DNA of 64,000 nucleotides from WHSW01 sp963842795 (GCA_963842795.1 CAWJHV010000013.1:62001-126000), one strand, 5' to 3'. Counted from the stretch's first letter, positions 9,620-17,699 are shown. Notes: generated by a model from the letters alone, not told the origin. Numbers and translations are program-made.

Positions 9620-10603
9620 GGCGCGCGAGCGCCCGGCGCGCCCTAGGTAGGCCGAGTCCAGCCTCGCCGTGAGCGCGGCGGCGAACTCGCCGGCCCCGAT
9701 CGAGCGCGTCGCCTGGATCCGGCGCCGCTCGCGCACCAGGCGCGGGAGCCAGGCGGCGGTCTCGGCCCAGGCGCGCAGCTTCTGCGGTAGCCAGCCGCCC
9801 GCCGTCGCGGCGACCAGCAGCGCGAGCTCGGTCGCGAGCAGCGCCGGAAGCAGCAGCGCGAGCAGCCCCGCGGGATAGGTGCGGATCAAGGTCGCCCACC
9901 GGTTGCGCTCCAGATAGCGCCACTTGTCGGCCCCCTTTGCGAACTCGTAGTCGTGGTCGACCCGCGCCCGATCCTCGACCCCGAGCCTCCCGCCGGCGAG
10001 CCGGACGCGGAGCGAGAGGTCGACGTCCTCGTGGTAGAGGAAGTAGGGCCCGGGCATCGCACCGAGCCGCTCGTAGAGCGCCCGCGCCATGACCAGGCAG
10101 GCGCCGGAGACGAAGCTCGGCTCGACCTCGGGCCCGTAGCCGGTCCAGCCCTCCCAGCGGTCGACCGGCTCGCCGGCGCCACCGGCCCATCCGATGCCGG
10201 TGAAGTGAAGGACGCCGCCGCGCGTGTTGACCGTCCGACCGCCGTCGGCGGTGACCAGGCACTGCCAGGCGGCCCAGCCGCGGCCGTCCGTGTCCGGGAG
10301 CTCGATCGCGTCGCGCCAACCCGCCTGCGGCACGGCGTCCGGGTTGAGCAGGCAAAGCAGCTCGCCCGAGGCGACCTCGGCGCCGCGGTTGCAGGCGGCG
10401 GCGAAGCCGAGGTTGGCGCCCGTCTCGATCACGGTCGCCGCCGGAGCGAGCGTTCGCGCCTCCGCCGCGGTCCCGTCGCCGGAGGCGTTGTCGACCACGA
10501 TCAGCTCATCGCTTGGGCGAAGCTGCGAGGCGAGCGCGGGGATCGTCGCCCCGATCGCCGCGCGCGAGTCATGGGTGACGATGACCACCGATAGCGTCGG
10601 CAC
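9554..10603 (-). CDS. Family-2 glycosyltransferase (rhamnosyltransferase-like)
   Basis: A membrane-associated GT2 enzyme of about 349 residues. It has the nucleotide-binding start TLSVVIVTHDS, VVDNASGDGTA, GANLGFAAACNRG, and the metal site LLNPDA, then GACLVMARALYERLG and FLYHEDVDLSLR, a classic acceptor-site pattern of rhamnosyltransferase-type enzymes. A hydrophobic segment follows (LLALLLPALLATELALLV). The start is GTG at 10603 with AGGG upstream; the longer frame to 10675 is not needed. It overlaps the convergent DUF2304 gene by 66 bases. Confidence 0.85.
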   Translation of the reverse strand: MPTLSVVIVTHDSRAAIGATIPALASQLRPSDELIVVDNASGDGTAAEARTLAPAATVIETGANLGFAAACNRGAEVASGELLCLLNPDAVPQAGWRDAIELPDTDGRGWAAWQCLVTADGGRTVNTRGGVLHFTGIGWAGGAGEPVDRWEGWTGYGPEVEPSFVSGACLVMARALYERLGAMPGPYFLYHEDVDLSLRVRLAGGRLGVEDRARVDHDYEFAKGADKWRYLERNRWATLIRTYPAGLLALLLPALLATELALLVAATAGGWLPQKLRAWAETAAWLPRLVRERRRIQATRSIGAGEFAAALTARLDSAYLGRAGRSRALGAVLGAYWAIVSRLVGARRG

Positions 10604-10631
10604 GGCACGCACCCTACGATTTGAGCGAGCG

Positions 10632-11018
10632 ATGAAGCATCTGCTGCGCCCGATCTTCGACCGCGTGATCATCAAGGAGCTCGAACCCGACCGGGTCCGT
10701 CACTCCGGCCTCGTGGTCCCTCCGGGTAGCCACGAGCCCCCGCCCCAGCACGGGATCGTCCTCGCGATCGGTCCGGGGCTCGACTGGTGGGAGAACGCCG
10801 GCGTGGCGATGCCGGTGACGCCGGGCGACCACGTCGTCTTCCCCGCCTCGGCCGGCAGCTGGGTCGAGGTCGACGAGGAGAAGCTGCTCGTCTGCCGGGT
10901 CGGCGAGCTGCTCGGCGTGCTGGAGGAGATCGGCGTCTGCCCCTACTGCGGGGACGAGGGCGTGCCCGGCGCCGACGCCTGCCCGGTCTGCGGCCGGGCC
11001 GGCAGCGCGGCGGGCTAG
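10632..11018 (+). CDS. GroES-like co-chaperonin fold protein with C-terminal zinc ribbon
   Basis: The first 90 residues follow the Cpn10 fold (LLRPIFDRVIIKELEP, a mobile-loop-like SGLVVPPGSHEPPPQHG, then VLAIGPG and PGDHVVFPASAGSWVEVDEEKLLVCRV). The last 30 residues add two CxxC motifs, CPYCGDEG and CPVCGRAG, a likely zinc ribbon absent from GroES. No groEL is next to it. It may be a divergent co-chaperonin or an unrelated use of the fold. The start ATG at 10632 is divergent from the glycosyltransferase 28 bases away. Confidence 0.75.
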   Translation: MKHLLRPIFDRVIIKELEPDRVRHSGLVVPPGSHEPPPQHGIVLAIGPGLDWWENAGVAMPVTPGDHVVFPASAGSWVEVDEEKLLVCRVGELLGVLEEIGVCPYCGDEGVPGADACPVCGRAGSAAG

Positions 11019-11048
11019 GGTCGCTGCCGCCCCGCATACGATTGGCGC

Positions 11049-11543
11049 TTGACCGCCTACGACGCCTCGGAGTGGACCGACCTGTTCGTCGCCGCGGCCG
11101 GTGCCGGCGCGGCGCTGGCCGGGCTCGTCTTCGTCGCGGTCTCGATCAACATCGACCGCATCCTTTCGCTGGAGGGGGTGCCCGAACGCGCCCTGGCGAC
11201 CGTGCTGACCCTGCTGATGGTCGTCTGCGTATCGATCGTCGCGCTGATCCCGGGCCAAACCCACACGGCCCTCGGTGGCGAACTTCTCGGCCTCACCGGC
11301 GCGTTCGCGCTTGTGATCGCACGGCAGGTGAGGCACAGCCTGCCCCCTGCGGACGCGCCCAGACAGTGGCTGATCAGCCGGGTCGCGGTCCATGCGCTGG
11401 CCGTCGTTCCGTTGCTGGTCGGCTCGATCAGCCTGCTCGCCGAGGGCGGCGGCGGTCTCTACTGGATCGCCGCCGGGATCATCGGCGCGCTGGTCGGCGC
11501 GGTCGCCAACGCCTGGGTGCTCCTGGTCGAGATCCTGCGCTGA
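11049..11543 (+). CDS. Integral membrane protein of unknown function
   Basis: A 164-residue protein starting at TTG with about four hydrophobic helices. It begins WTDLFVAAAGAGAALAGLVF, then VLTLLMVVCVSIVALIPG and two C-terminal helices (VHALAVVPLLVGSISLLA and IAAGIIGALVGAVANAWVLL). The N-terminal pattern recurs in small actinobacterial membrane proteins of no known function. No catalytic residues are visible. It is convergent with the MerR regulator. Confidence 0.65.
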   Translation: MTAYDASEWTDLFVAAAGAGAALAGLVFVAVSINIDRILSLEGVPERALATVLTLLMVVCVSIVALIPGQTHTALGGELLGLTGAFALVIARQVRHSLPPADAPRQWLISRVAVHALAVVPLLVGSISLLAEGGGGLYWIAAGIIGALVGAVANAWVLLVEILR

Positions 11544-11550
11544 GCCGGCG

Positions 11551-12000
11551 TCAGGGGCGCGCCCGGGTGGCGGCCGGACGCTGTAGCACCCGCCGCTCGT
11601 GTGGATCGCGCCGGTCCCCGGGCGCGAACAGCGCACAGGCGTCAAGCGTCTCGCAGCCGCACTCGCCGGCGGCCTCGAGCCAGCGCCGCATCTCCTGGCC
11701 CCGCTCGATCAGCGCCTCCACCTCGGGCAGCTTGCGCCCTGCGAGCTCGCGCAGTTGCTCCGACGCCCGGCCCTGATCGGACCCGCGCAGGAGCTCGCGA
11801 ATCTCCTCGAGGAGGAAGCCTGCCTGCTGGGCGGTCGCGATCATCCCCAACCGCTCGACCGTGTCGGGGCGATAGCGACGCCGGCCGCTCACGCGCTCGG
11901 GCTCCGGGAGGACACCGACGCGCTCGTAGTAGCGGATCGCCGAGGTCGCGACCCCGGCCTCGGCCGCCAGCTCGCCGATCGATAGCTCCGCCTCGCTCAT
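11551..12000 (-). CDS. MerR-family transcriptional regulator
   Basis: A 149-residue activator/repressor. The N-terminal winged helix is SIGELAAEAGVATSAIRYYERVGVLPEPERV. A dimerisation helix follows. A C-terminal cysteine cluster, ECGCETLDACALF, could bind a metal or sense redox state. It is divergent from a small gene at 12046, and the 45-base gap contains a perfect 18-base palindrome of the kind MerR proteins bind, so it probably controls itself and that gene. Inducer unknown; a thiol-reactive metal is the likeliest guess. Confidence 0.88.
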   Translation of the reverse strand: MSEAELSIGELAAEAGVATSAIRYYERVGVLPEPERVSGRRRYRPDTVERLGMIATAQQAGFLLEEIRELLRGSDQGRASEQLRELAGRKLPEVEALIERGQEMRRWLEAAGECGCETLDACALFAPGDRRDPHERRVLQRPAATRARP

Positions 12001-12011
12001 CTCGCCCTTGA

Positions 12012-12029
12012 CTTGAACCCGGGTTCAAG
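12012..12029. promoter_or_regulatory. Palindromic MerR operator
   Basis: CTTGAACCC followed by GGGTTCAAG is a perfect 18-base inverted repeat between the divergent MerR gene and the small gene at 12046. TTGACT at 12009-12014 overlaps its left edge and could be a -35 element, as in MerR-regulated promoters where the operator sits in a lengthened spacer. No strong -10 is seen. Confidence 0.6.
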
Positions 12030-12045
12030 GGCGAAGGTAGCAACC

Positions 12046-12363
12046 ATGAACGACCTGCCGATCGCGTGCTCACTGAGCGGCGCCGAGCAGCGCGGGCGCG
12101 CGCTGACGGCCCGGACGCTGGTGGCCGAGGCGATGCTCGGCTGGCGGGCGACGCGCCGCGGGATCTCGATCCGCTTCGCCGGTGAGAGCGAACCGCGGCT
12201 GCGGGAGCTGATCGCCGCGGAATCGCTCTGCTGTCCGTTCCTTGAGTTCGACCTCCACCGCGAGGGGAGCGAGCTGCAGGTCGAGGTCGAGGGGCCGGAT
12301 CTGGCGCGGCCGATCATCCTCGAGGTGTTCGGCCTCGATCCCGAGCAGGATCAGAGTGTCTGA
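12046..12363 (+). CDS. Small MerR-associated protein with a CC motif
   Basis: A 105-residue protein of unknown function. It begins DLPIACSLSG and later has the double-Cys motif ESLCCPFLEFDL. Similar small proteins with an N-terminal Cys and a CCxF motif sit beside mercury/thiol-type MerR regulators in actinobacteria, so a metal- or thiol-binding role is plausible but not shown. The ATG at 12046 has AAGG 8 bases upstream; an earlier in-frame GTG/ATG at 12013 would start inside the operator. Divergent from the MerR gene. Confidence 0.68.
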   Translation: MNDLPIACSLSGAEQRGRALTARTLVAEAMLGWRATRRGISIRFAGESEPRLRELIAAESLCCPFLEFDLHREGSELQVEVEGPDLARPIILEVFGLDPEQDQSV

Positions 12364-12413
12364 ACCGAGGGTCGGCTCGCGCCGGGTGGGACCGCTTCGG
12401 AGATACTCGGCGG

Positions 12414-12827
12414 GTGTCACAGGAGAACGTGGAGTTGGTCCGGGGTGCCTTCGGCGTCGTGACCATTCCCGGGGACCCTGAGGCGATGATCGCCGCCAGC
12501 GAGCCGGGCTTCGAGATGCACCTCGTCGGCGTCGGCGGCGAGCCAGTCCACTACGCGGGGGCGAGCGGCATCCGTCAGTTCTTCCGCGATGTGGCCGAGA
12601 ACTGGGAATCCTTCCGGTTCAGCGCCACCGATCTCCGCGACCTCGGCGACCGCGTTCTCGTCCTCGGGGACGTGCGGGGTCGCGGGCGCATGAGCGGGGC
12701 CGACGTCGTCGATCAGTGGGGGTGGATCGTCGAGTTGAGAGCGGGCCGGGCTACCCGCCTGCATGGCTTTCTCAGCCAGAGCGAGGCACTGCAAGCGGCC
12801 GGGCTGGTTCCTCAACCTCGGAACTGA
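12414..12827 (+). CDS. SnoaL-like / NTF2-fold protein
   Basis: A 137-residue protein starting at GTG with MSQENVELVRGAF, the usual opening of small actinobacterial NTF2-fold (SnoaL-like) proteins. The conserved order follows: a helical start, YAGASGIRQFFRDVAENWESF, and strands VLVLGDVRGRG and GWIVELRAGRATRLHGF. Such proteins are cyclases, isomerases or have unknown roles; none can be assigned here. It overlaps the convergent ATP-binding protein gene by 56 bases. Confidence 0.75.
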   Translation: MSQENVELVRGAFGVVTIPGDPEAMIAASEPGFEMHLVGVGGEPVHYAGASGIRQFFRDVAENWESFRFSATDLRDLGDRVLVLGDVRGRGRMSGADVVDQWGWIVELRAGRATRLHGFLSQSEALQAAGLVPQPRN

Positions 12828-13236
12828 CGCGCGCCGCAGCGGAACTGACGCCCGCCGGAGCGAGCCTGAAGCTCGCGAACACCGCTGTCCCGTGCTCGTC
12901 CGACTCGATGCGCAGCTCGTCGGTCAGCTTGCTCGAGAGGGGAATCCCGATCCCGAGCCCTTCGTTCTTGAGATGTGGCCTCATGCCCCCGCCGTCGTCG
13001 GCGACCGTGATCATCAGGACCCCGGGAGCCGATCTCGCGGTCACCAGCACCGGCCCCGGCTCGCCCCCGGCGTAGGCGTGCTTGACGGCATTTCCGACCA
13101 GCTCGCTGACCACCGCCTTCACCGCGAAGCAATCGGCGCCACATCCGGACGCGATCCTCGCGAGCTCGTGACGCGCCTTCGGAACGGCGTCCGGCCTCGC
13201 GGACAGACGAAGAATGAACGGGGACTCTGCGACCAC
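12772..13236 (-). CDS. RsbW-like ATP-binding protein (anti-sigma/serine kinase family)
   Basis: A 154-residue protein with a stand-alone GHKL ATPase domain. The N box is SELVGNAVKHA, the G1 box is VADDGGGM, and a GLGIGIPL segment stands in the G2 position. There is no dimerisation or sensor domain, as in RsbW/SpoIIAB anti-sigma kinases. No partner sigma factor or anti-anti-sigma gene is adjacent, so the target is unknown. The last 55 or so residues run past the domain and overlap the convergent NTF2-fold gene. Confidence 0.8.
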   Translation of the reverse strand: MVAESPFILRLSARPDAVPKARHELARIASGCGADCFAVKAVVSELVGNAVKHAYAGGEPGPVLVTARSAPGVLMITVADDGGGMRPHLKNEGLGIGIPLSSKLTDELRIESDEHGTAVFASFRLAPAGVSSAAARVSSEVEEPARPLAVPRSG

Positions 13237-13333
13237 GACCTAGTAGTTCCCGATCCGAGCACTAATTAAGCCAACCAACCCGAGCGCACCCCGCCGGGCT
13301 ACGCGGCGCGTCCTGAGTCGTGGGATGCGGCGG

Positions 13334-13371
13334 CTGGCTCGGGCGGCAGATTTCCGCCGCCTCAGAGCCAG
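13334..13371 (-). terminator. Candidate terminator hairpin
   Basis: CTGGCTC pairs with GAGCCAG around an inner GGCGG/CCGCC stem, just downstream of the secreted coiled-coil gene that ends at 13396. No clear T-run follows, so the assignment is tentative. Nothing else is evident in 13237-13395. Confidence 0.35.
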
Positions 13372-13395
13372 AAACCTTGCCGCCACGACGGTTCT

Positions 13396-13761
13396 CTAGG
13401 GCGCCGGCCTCCGCATCGGCTCAGCCACGGCCCGACCAACCGGGATTGCCCCGCAGGCATCGCGGACCACGTAGAAGGACACGTTGGGATCCCCAGCTTC
13501 GGTGATGTCCAACGCCGTGGTCAGGAAATCATCGAAGTTGTAGTCGTAGCCGAAATACTGGGTCACGGGCAGGCTACGCAGGCAACCCAGTTGACCCCGG
13601 GCCTGACCCAGCTCGGCCTGAAGCGAGTCGACCTGTCCACTGAGCGAGTTGACTTTCCCGCTGAGCTTGCGGACCTTCCCACGAAGATCCGCACTCGCGG
13701 ACGAAACGACCAGCAGTGACCCCAACACCGCCAGGACGGCAATAAAGCGTGTGTACCTCAC
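13396..13761 (-). CDS. Small secreted coiled-coil protein
   Basis: A 121-residue protein of unknown function. A perfect AAGGAGG lies just upstream of the GTG start at 13761, which excludes the longer frame to 13809. After a signal peptide (FIAVLAVLGSLLVVSSASA) comes a heptad-like segment (LRGKVRKLSGKVNSLSGQVD). Two Cys residues, GCLRSLP and RDACGAIP, could form a disulfide. It is probably exported. Confidence 0.65.
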   Translation of the reverse strand: MRYTRFIAVLAVLGSLLVVSSASADLRGKVRKLSGKVNSLSGQVDSLQAELGQARGQLGCLRSLPVTQYFGYDYNFDDFLTTALDITEAGDPNVSFYVVRDACGAIPVGRAVAEPMRRPAP

Positions 13762-14132
13762 GCTCCCTCCTTTGTGTTTGAACGAGGACGGGTCTATCGC
13801 AACGGACAACCAGCTTCAAGGGCGAACGCCCACGCCAGTTCGTAGCTCTGCGGCTACTGCGCATCGATCACGAGCAGGGATCCGCACGCCCTCACGGCCC
13901 CGGATGGCGAATGTCATCTAGACCACGCTATGGGTGGTTCAGATGACACTCGGCGGGCGGCGCGGTGACGCACCTGGTTGTTGCCGATGTCGGCTGTCTC
14001 GCCTCGCCCGCGGAGGCGCAATGATCTGCATCACAGAGCCGCGCAGGCGCAGCACTCGCGCACCTGCGCGCGACTGGCGCGAGCACCCGGCCCGCGCCAG
14101 CTCGGCCCAAAGCCCGGAGCTTTCAGTGCCTC
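13762..14132. other. Intergenic region without a gene
   Basis: 371 bases between two minus-strand secreted-protein genes. It holds the promoter side of the coiled-coil gene and the REP-like palindrome at 13911-13956. Short open frames here have no coding features that I can support. Confidence 0.5.
13911..13956. repeat. REP-like palindrome, copy B
   Basis: TGTCATCT pairs with AGATGACA, and ACCAC with GTGGT, around a short loop. Aligned with copy A at 1768-1816 it shares the GACATCT/GTCATCT arms, the ACCAC core and the trailing CTCGGCG. Paired changes between the copies preserve the hairpin. Confidence 0.6.
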
Positions 14133-14990
14133 CTAGAGGTCGACCCTCGCCGCGGTGATCTGGTTGTCCTCCAGATCGATGTCCGCGTTGAACTCCGTGC
14201 AGAAGGTCTGCACCGTATGCGAGCCCGCCTCCAGCTGGGGGCTGAGCGCGGTCAGCGCCATCGTCCCGTTCTGCCCCGTGGGGTGGTTGTCTCCCGCCTC
14301 GCCGATGTCCTGCGCGATCCCGACGTCCAAGCCGTCCACCTTGAGCACGCAGCTCATCTCGATCCCGTCCCCGCTGCTACCTACGTTCTCCCACTGGCCG
14401 GTGGCGTTGACCAGCAGCACGCCGGGCTGGTGGAGTTCGAGCGTCATGCTGGCACAGCCCTCGCCGTCCTGGTCGTCGTCGTTGCAAGCACCGTCGCTGG
14501 CGTAGCCGGCGTCGAACACGTTCTCCGTGTCGCCCGCGGTCAGCGATCCATCGGTGATGAGGTTCCCTCCGATCTGGTCGTTGCCGATGTCGAACCCGGT
14601 GATCGTCCCGTCGATGATCTCCTGGTCGCCGTTGAACCCGTTACCGCCTTCGCCGGTTCCCGCGAGGTCGTCGCCCGTCACCGACTGGTCGGTGATGTCG
14701 GCGCTGCCGATGCTGCCGTCGAGCACGTCCTCGCTCTTCAGCGAGTTGTTGACGACGTGGCGCGAGGCGGTGGAGTCGGCGCGGAGCTTGCCGCCGTTGA
14801 CCGAGTCGCTCGCCAGGTCGGCGGCGGTCACCTCGCCGTTGCCGATGTCGACCGACTTCACCTCGCCGTTGACGATGTCCGAGCTGAAGATCGTGTTGGC
14901 GGCGTAGGCGGTTCCGCCCGCCACCGCGATAAAGAACGCGAGTGTCGCCATGACGTTGGCATAGGTCAGGCGGCTACGAAGCTTGCGCAT
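14133..14990 (-). CDS. Exported repeat protein of the RKLRSRLTYANV type
   Basis: A 285-residue surface or secreted protein. ATG at 14990 has GGAGGGA 8 bases upstream, and the frame beyond it is discarded. It begins MRKLRSRLTYANVMATLAF with a signal-type helix ending GGTAYAA. A run of short degenerate repeats follows (SSDIVNGEVKSVDIGNGEVT, then SADITDQSVTGDDLAG), each with D-I or D-L plus G, which suggests a beta-solenoid. The C-terminal 130 residues form a globular domain with four Cys residues (GACNDDDQDGEGC and the later C pair). Such proteins are common in this actinobacterial group; the role is unknown. Confidence 0.72.
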   Translation of the reverse strand: MRKLRSRLTYANVMATLAFFIAVAGGTAYAANTIFSSDIVNGEVKSVDIGNGEVTAADLASDSVNGGKLRADSTASRHVVNNSLKSEDVLDGSIGSADITDQSVTGDDLAGTGEGGNGFNGDQEIIDGTITGFDIGNDQIGGNLITDGSLTAGDTENVFDAGYASDGACNDDDQDGEGCASMTLELHQPGVLLVNATGQWENVGSSGDGIEMSCVLKVDGLDVGIAQDIGEAGDNHPTGQNGTMALTALSPQLEAGSHTVQTFCTEFNADIDLEDNQITAARVDL

Positions 14991-15087
14991 TTGGGCTTCC
15001 CTCCGTGGATGGTGTCGGCCCACCCTCCCTCCTCAAGGTCCCCGATGCAAGCTCGACGTCACGTCCCGGCGAGCTGGACGACTCGAA

Positions 15088-15160
15088 AGCCGGCGATCGG
15101 ACTCGAACCGATGACCCCTTCATTACGAGTGAAGTGCTCTACCAACTGAGCTACGCCGGC
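15088..15160 (-). tRNA. tRNA-Thr (anticodon CGU)
   Basis: On the minus strand the sequence folds into a full cloverleaf. The acceptor stem is GCCGGCG/CGCCGGC, the D arm GCTC...GAGC, the anticodon stem CTTCA/TGAAG with loop CTCGTAA (anticodon CGT, Thr), and the T arm ATCGG-TTCGAGT-CCGAT. It is 73 nt with the discriminator base and no encoded CCA. No integrase or attachment-site duplication is seen beside it. Confidence 0.96.
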
Positions 15161-15185
15161 GCGGCGGCTCAGTGTAGTTGCGGCG

Positions 15186-15884
15186 CTAGCCCTCGGCGAG
15201 CTTGTAGCCGACCCCGCGCACGGTGAGCACGAGCTCGGGCTCCTGGGGGTCGCGCTCGACCTTCTGGCGCAGGTTGGAGATGTGCACGTCGCAGGCGCGC
15301 ACGTCGCCGGAGAACTCCGCCTGCCAGAGCTCCTCCATGATCTCGAGCCGGCTGAAGACCTGGCCCGGGCGCTCGGCGAGCAGTCGCAGGACCTGGAACT
15401 CCGAGCGGGTCAGGTTCACCGGCTCCCCGCGGATCGAGACCAGGTGGCGGGCGAGGTCGATGCGCACGCTGCCCGCGTCGATCGTCTTCGCGTCGGTCAC
15501 CGTGCTCGAGCGGTCGAGATCGCGGCGGCGAAGCTGGGCGCGGACGCGGCCGATCAGCTCGCGGACCGAGAACGGCTTGGTCACGTAGTCGTCGGCGCCG
15601 ACCTCGAGCCCGACGACCTTGTCGACCTCCTGGTCCTTGGCGGTCAGCAGGATGATCGGCACCGGGCTGCGGGCGCGGACGTCGCGGCAGATGTCGAGGC
15701 CCGAGCGCCCGGGCATCATGATGTCGAGGATCAGCAGGTCGTAGCCGGGCTCGGCGCCGCTGAGCTTGCCGTCGGCGTCCTGGCCGTCGACGGCCAGCGT
15801 GACCTCGAAGCCCTCCTGTCGCAGCGCGTAGCCGACCGCGTCGCGGACCGAGGGCTCGTCGTCTGCAATCAGGATCCTGTCCAT
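15186..15884 (-). CDS. OmpR/PhoB-family response regulator
   Basis: A 232-residue DNA-binding regulator. The receiver has the acidic pair ADDEPS, phospho-acceptor Asp in LLILDIMMPG, the conserved Thr in ILLTAKD and Lys in YVTKPF. The C-terminal winged helix contains NLTRSEFQVLRLLAERPGQVFSR and VHISNLRQKVE, ending TVRGVGYKL. ATG at 15884 is preferred over TTG at 15893 because GGAG is correctly spaced for it. It follows the histidine kinase by 52 bases and forms its pair. Ten residues of PhoB/MtrA-like spacing do not identify the stimulus. Confidence 0.92.
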   Translation of the reverse strand: MDRILIADDEPSVRDAVGYALRQEGFEVTLAVDGQDADGKLSGAEPGYDLLILDIMMPGRSGLDICRDVRARSPVPIILLTAKDQEVDKVVGLEVGADDYVTKPFSVRELIGRVRAQLRRRDLDRSSTVTDAKTIDAGSVRIDLARHLVSIRGEPVNLTRSEFQVLRLLAERPGQVFSRLEIMEELWQAEFSGDVRACDVHISNLRQKVERDPQEPELVLTVRGVGYKLAEG

Positions 15885-15936
15885 CGGGGTCAAACTCCGG
15901 CGGCGGTCACCGCTGATGGCTGCCGCCGGAAGGCCA

Positions 15937-17400
15937 TCACGCTACAGGGGTCTTGGCCGGTTGGGCAGCACGGAGCCGGACCCAGAAGGTGCTGCCGCCG
16001 CCCTCGATCGACTCGACCCCGATCTGGCCGCCCATCACGTCGACCATCCGGCGCGCAATCGAGAGGCCGAGCCCGAACCCCTCCTGCTCCAGCGATCCCG
16101 AGCCACGGTAGAAGCGCTCGAAGATCCGCGTGATCTCCTCCGGGGCGATCCCGGTGCCGGTGTCGATCACCTCGATCCGCACCTCGCCGACGAGTCCGGT
16201 CATCGAGCGCACGATCACCGTCCCCGGGGCCGGGGTGTTCTTGAACGCGTTCGTCAGCAGCCCGATCAGCACCTGGCGCAGGAGCACCCGGTCGCCCTGC
16301 GCCGAGAGGCCGTCGGCGGCCTCGACCGAGACCTCGAGCCCGTCAGGCGGCGCGACCGCCTCGACCGACTCGTCGATCACCAGGCCGATGTCGAGCGCCT
16401 CCGCCCCGCCCTCGCCCACGGCCTCCATCCGCGCCAGCGTCAGCAGCGACTCGGTCAGCCGGCTGATCCGCTCGGAGTCCTCCGACAGCCGGCGGAGGAA
16501 GTGGTCGCGCGCCTCGGGGTCGTCCTTGGCGCCCGCCCGCAGGACCTCGATCGCGCCCGAGATCCCCGCGATCGGATTGCGCAGCTCATGCGCGGCGTTG
16601 GAGACGAAGTCGCGCTCGGCGACCTCGCGCCGCATCTCCTCGGTGCGGTTGCGGACCACCGCCAGCACCGCGCCCTCGGCGGGGAGCTCGCGGGCGTTGA
16701 CGGCGTAGACGCGGTTGCCGACCCGCAGGGCGTCGTTCTCGGCCACGGTTCGCCGCGCCGCCCGCCGCAGCCACGGGATCAAGGGCTCGATCGCGCGCCC
16801 ATCCGGACCGATCAGCTCGCGGGCCGCGGCGTTGGAGAACCGCACCTCGCCGTCGGGCTGGACGACCATGACGGCCTCCGACAGCGCCTCGAAGATCGCC
16901 GAGAGGCGGTCGCGCTCCTCGCGCAGGGCGCTGAACGTCTGGCGCAGCGCACCGCGCATCGTCTCCAGCGCGCGACCGAGCTCGGTGATCTCGTCGCGAC
17001 CGCCGGTGCCCTCGAGCGGCTCGTCGAGCTCGCCCTCGCTGATCCGTGCGGCGCTCTCGGCGAGCCGCTTGATCCGCGAGGTGATCGCGCTCGCGATCAG
17101 AAACGAGACCAGGACCGCGACCGTGACCGCGACCGCGAGCGCCGCGAGCCGGTCGCCGCGCAGCTCCTCGATCGCCTGCTGGACCTCGGGCGCGCGCACC
17201 GAGCGGCCGACGATCGCGCCGTCGATCGCCCCCTCGCGGAAGATCGGCACCGCGACGATCGTGACCCCGCCGGGAAGCTCGGCGATGTAGCGGCTGCCGA
17301 TCAGCGCCGAGCGCACCGCGCGCCGCGCGCCGGGGACCTCGAGCAGCTCGACGCCCTGAGAGGTCTGGGTCGTCGCCAGCGCCCCCTCGGTGTCGAACAC
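15937..17400 (-). CDS. Sensor histidine kinase (main frame, 5' end in another frame)
   Basis: The 487-residue frame holds the end of an extracytoplasmic sensor domain, one membrane helix (LAALAVAVTVAVLVSFLIA), a HAMP domain, a PAS-like domain, the phospho-acceptor box NAAHELRNPIAGI, N box LLTNAFKNTPA, G1 DTGTGIA and G2 GFGLGLSIA. All catalytic boxes are present. The GTG at 17400 is only the first possible start in this frame. The frame continues upstream, and the missing first membrane helix is encoded in a different frame at 17455-17671. Either the gene is frameshifted or there is a sequence error. It pairs with the response regulator downstream. Confidence 0.85.
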   Translation of the reverse strand: MFDTEGALATTQTSQGVELLEVPGARRAVRSALIGSRYIAELPGGVTIVAVPIFREGAIDGAIVGRSVRAPEVQQAIEELRGDRLAALAVAVTVAVLVSFLIASAITSRIKRLAESAARISEGELDEPLEGTGGRDEITELGRALETMRGALRQTFSALREERDRLSAIFEALSEAVMVVQPDGEVRFSNAAARELIGPDGRAIEPLIPWLRRAARRTVAENDALRVGNRVYAVNARELPAEGAVLAVVRNRTEEMRREVAERDFVSNAAHELRNPIAGISGAIEVLRAGAKDDPEARDHFLRRLSEDSERISRLTESLLTLARMEAVGEGGAEALDIGLVIDESVEAVAPPDGLEVSVEAADGLSAQGDRVLLRQVLIGLLTNAFKNTPAPGTVIVRSMTGLVGEVRIEVIDTGTGIAPEEITRIFERFYRGSGSLEQEGFGLGLSIARRMVDVMGGQIGVESIEGGGSTFWVRLRAAQPAKTPVA

Positions 17401-17454
17401 CCAGGCCGAGTAGCCCTCGGCGGTGATCCCGGCGAGCGTCGTGTCCGCGGCCTT

Positions 17455-17671
17455 CGGGCGGACGGTTGCCGATCTCGTCGGCGAGGCCGACGGTGCGCCC
17501 GACGGCGATCTGGGTCAGGTCCTCGTCGGCCGCCCGCTCGCCGGTGTCGCTGACCAGCAGGTAGGCGAGGCCGGCGGTGATCAGGGCGACCGCGGCGAAG
17601 GCAACCGCCAGGTACAGCCGGACGCCGAACGGCCGGCGTCGCACTGAACGCTGGCCGGTCAAGCTCGGCAT
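17455..17671 (-). pseudogene. N-terminal part of the histidine kinase, shifted frame
   Basis: Encodes MPSLTGQRSVRRRPFGVRLY, a membrane helix (LAVAFAAVALITAGLAYLLV) and the start of a sensor domain (AVGRTVGLADEIGNRPP). This is what the 487-residue kinase frame lacks. The switch to that frame, which reads KAADTTLAGITAEGYSAWVF, must fall near 17450-17460. Confidence 0.7.
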
Positions 17672-17699
17672 GCGCGGATTATCGCTTGCCAGACAGAAA

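Noticed and set aside
15088..15160. tRNA-Thr as an integration site for a mobile element
   Set aside because: No integrase, no repeat of the tRNA 3' end and no change of gene content beside it.
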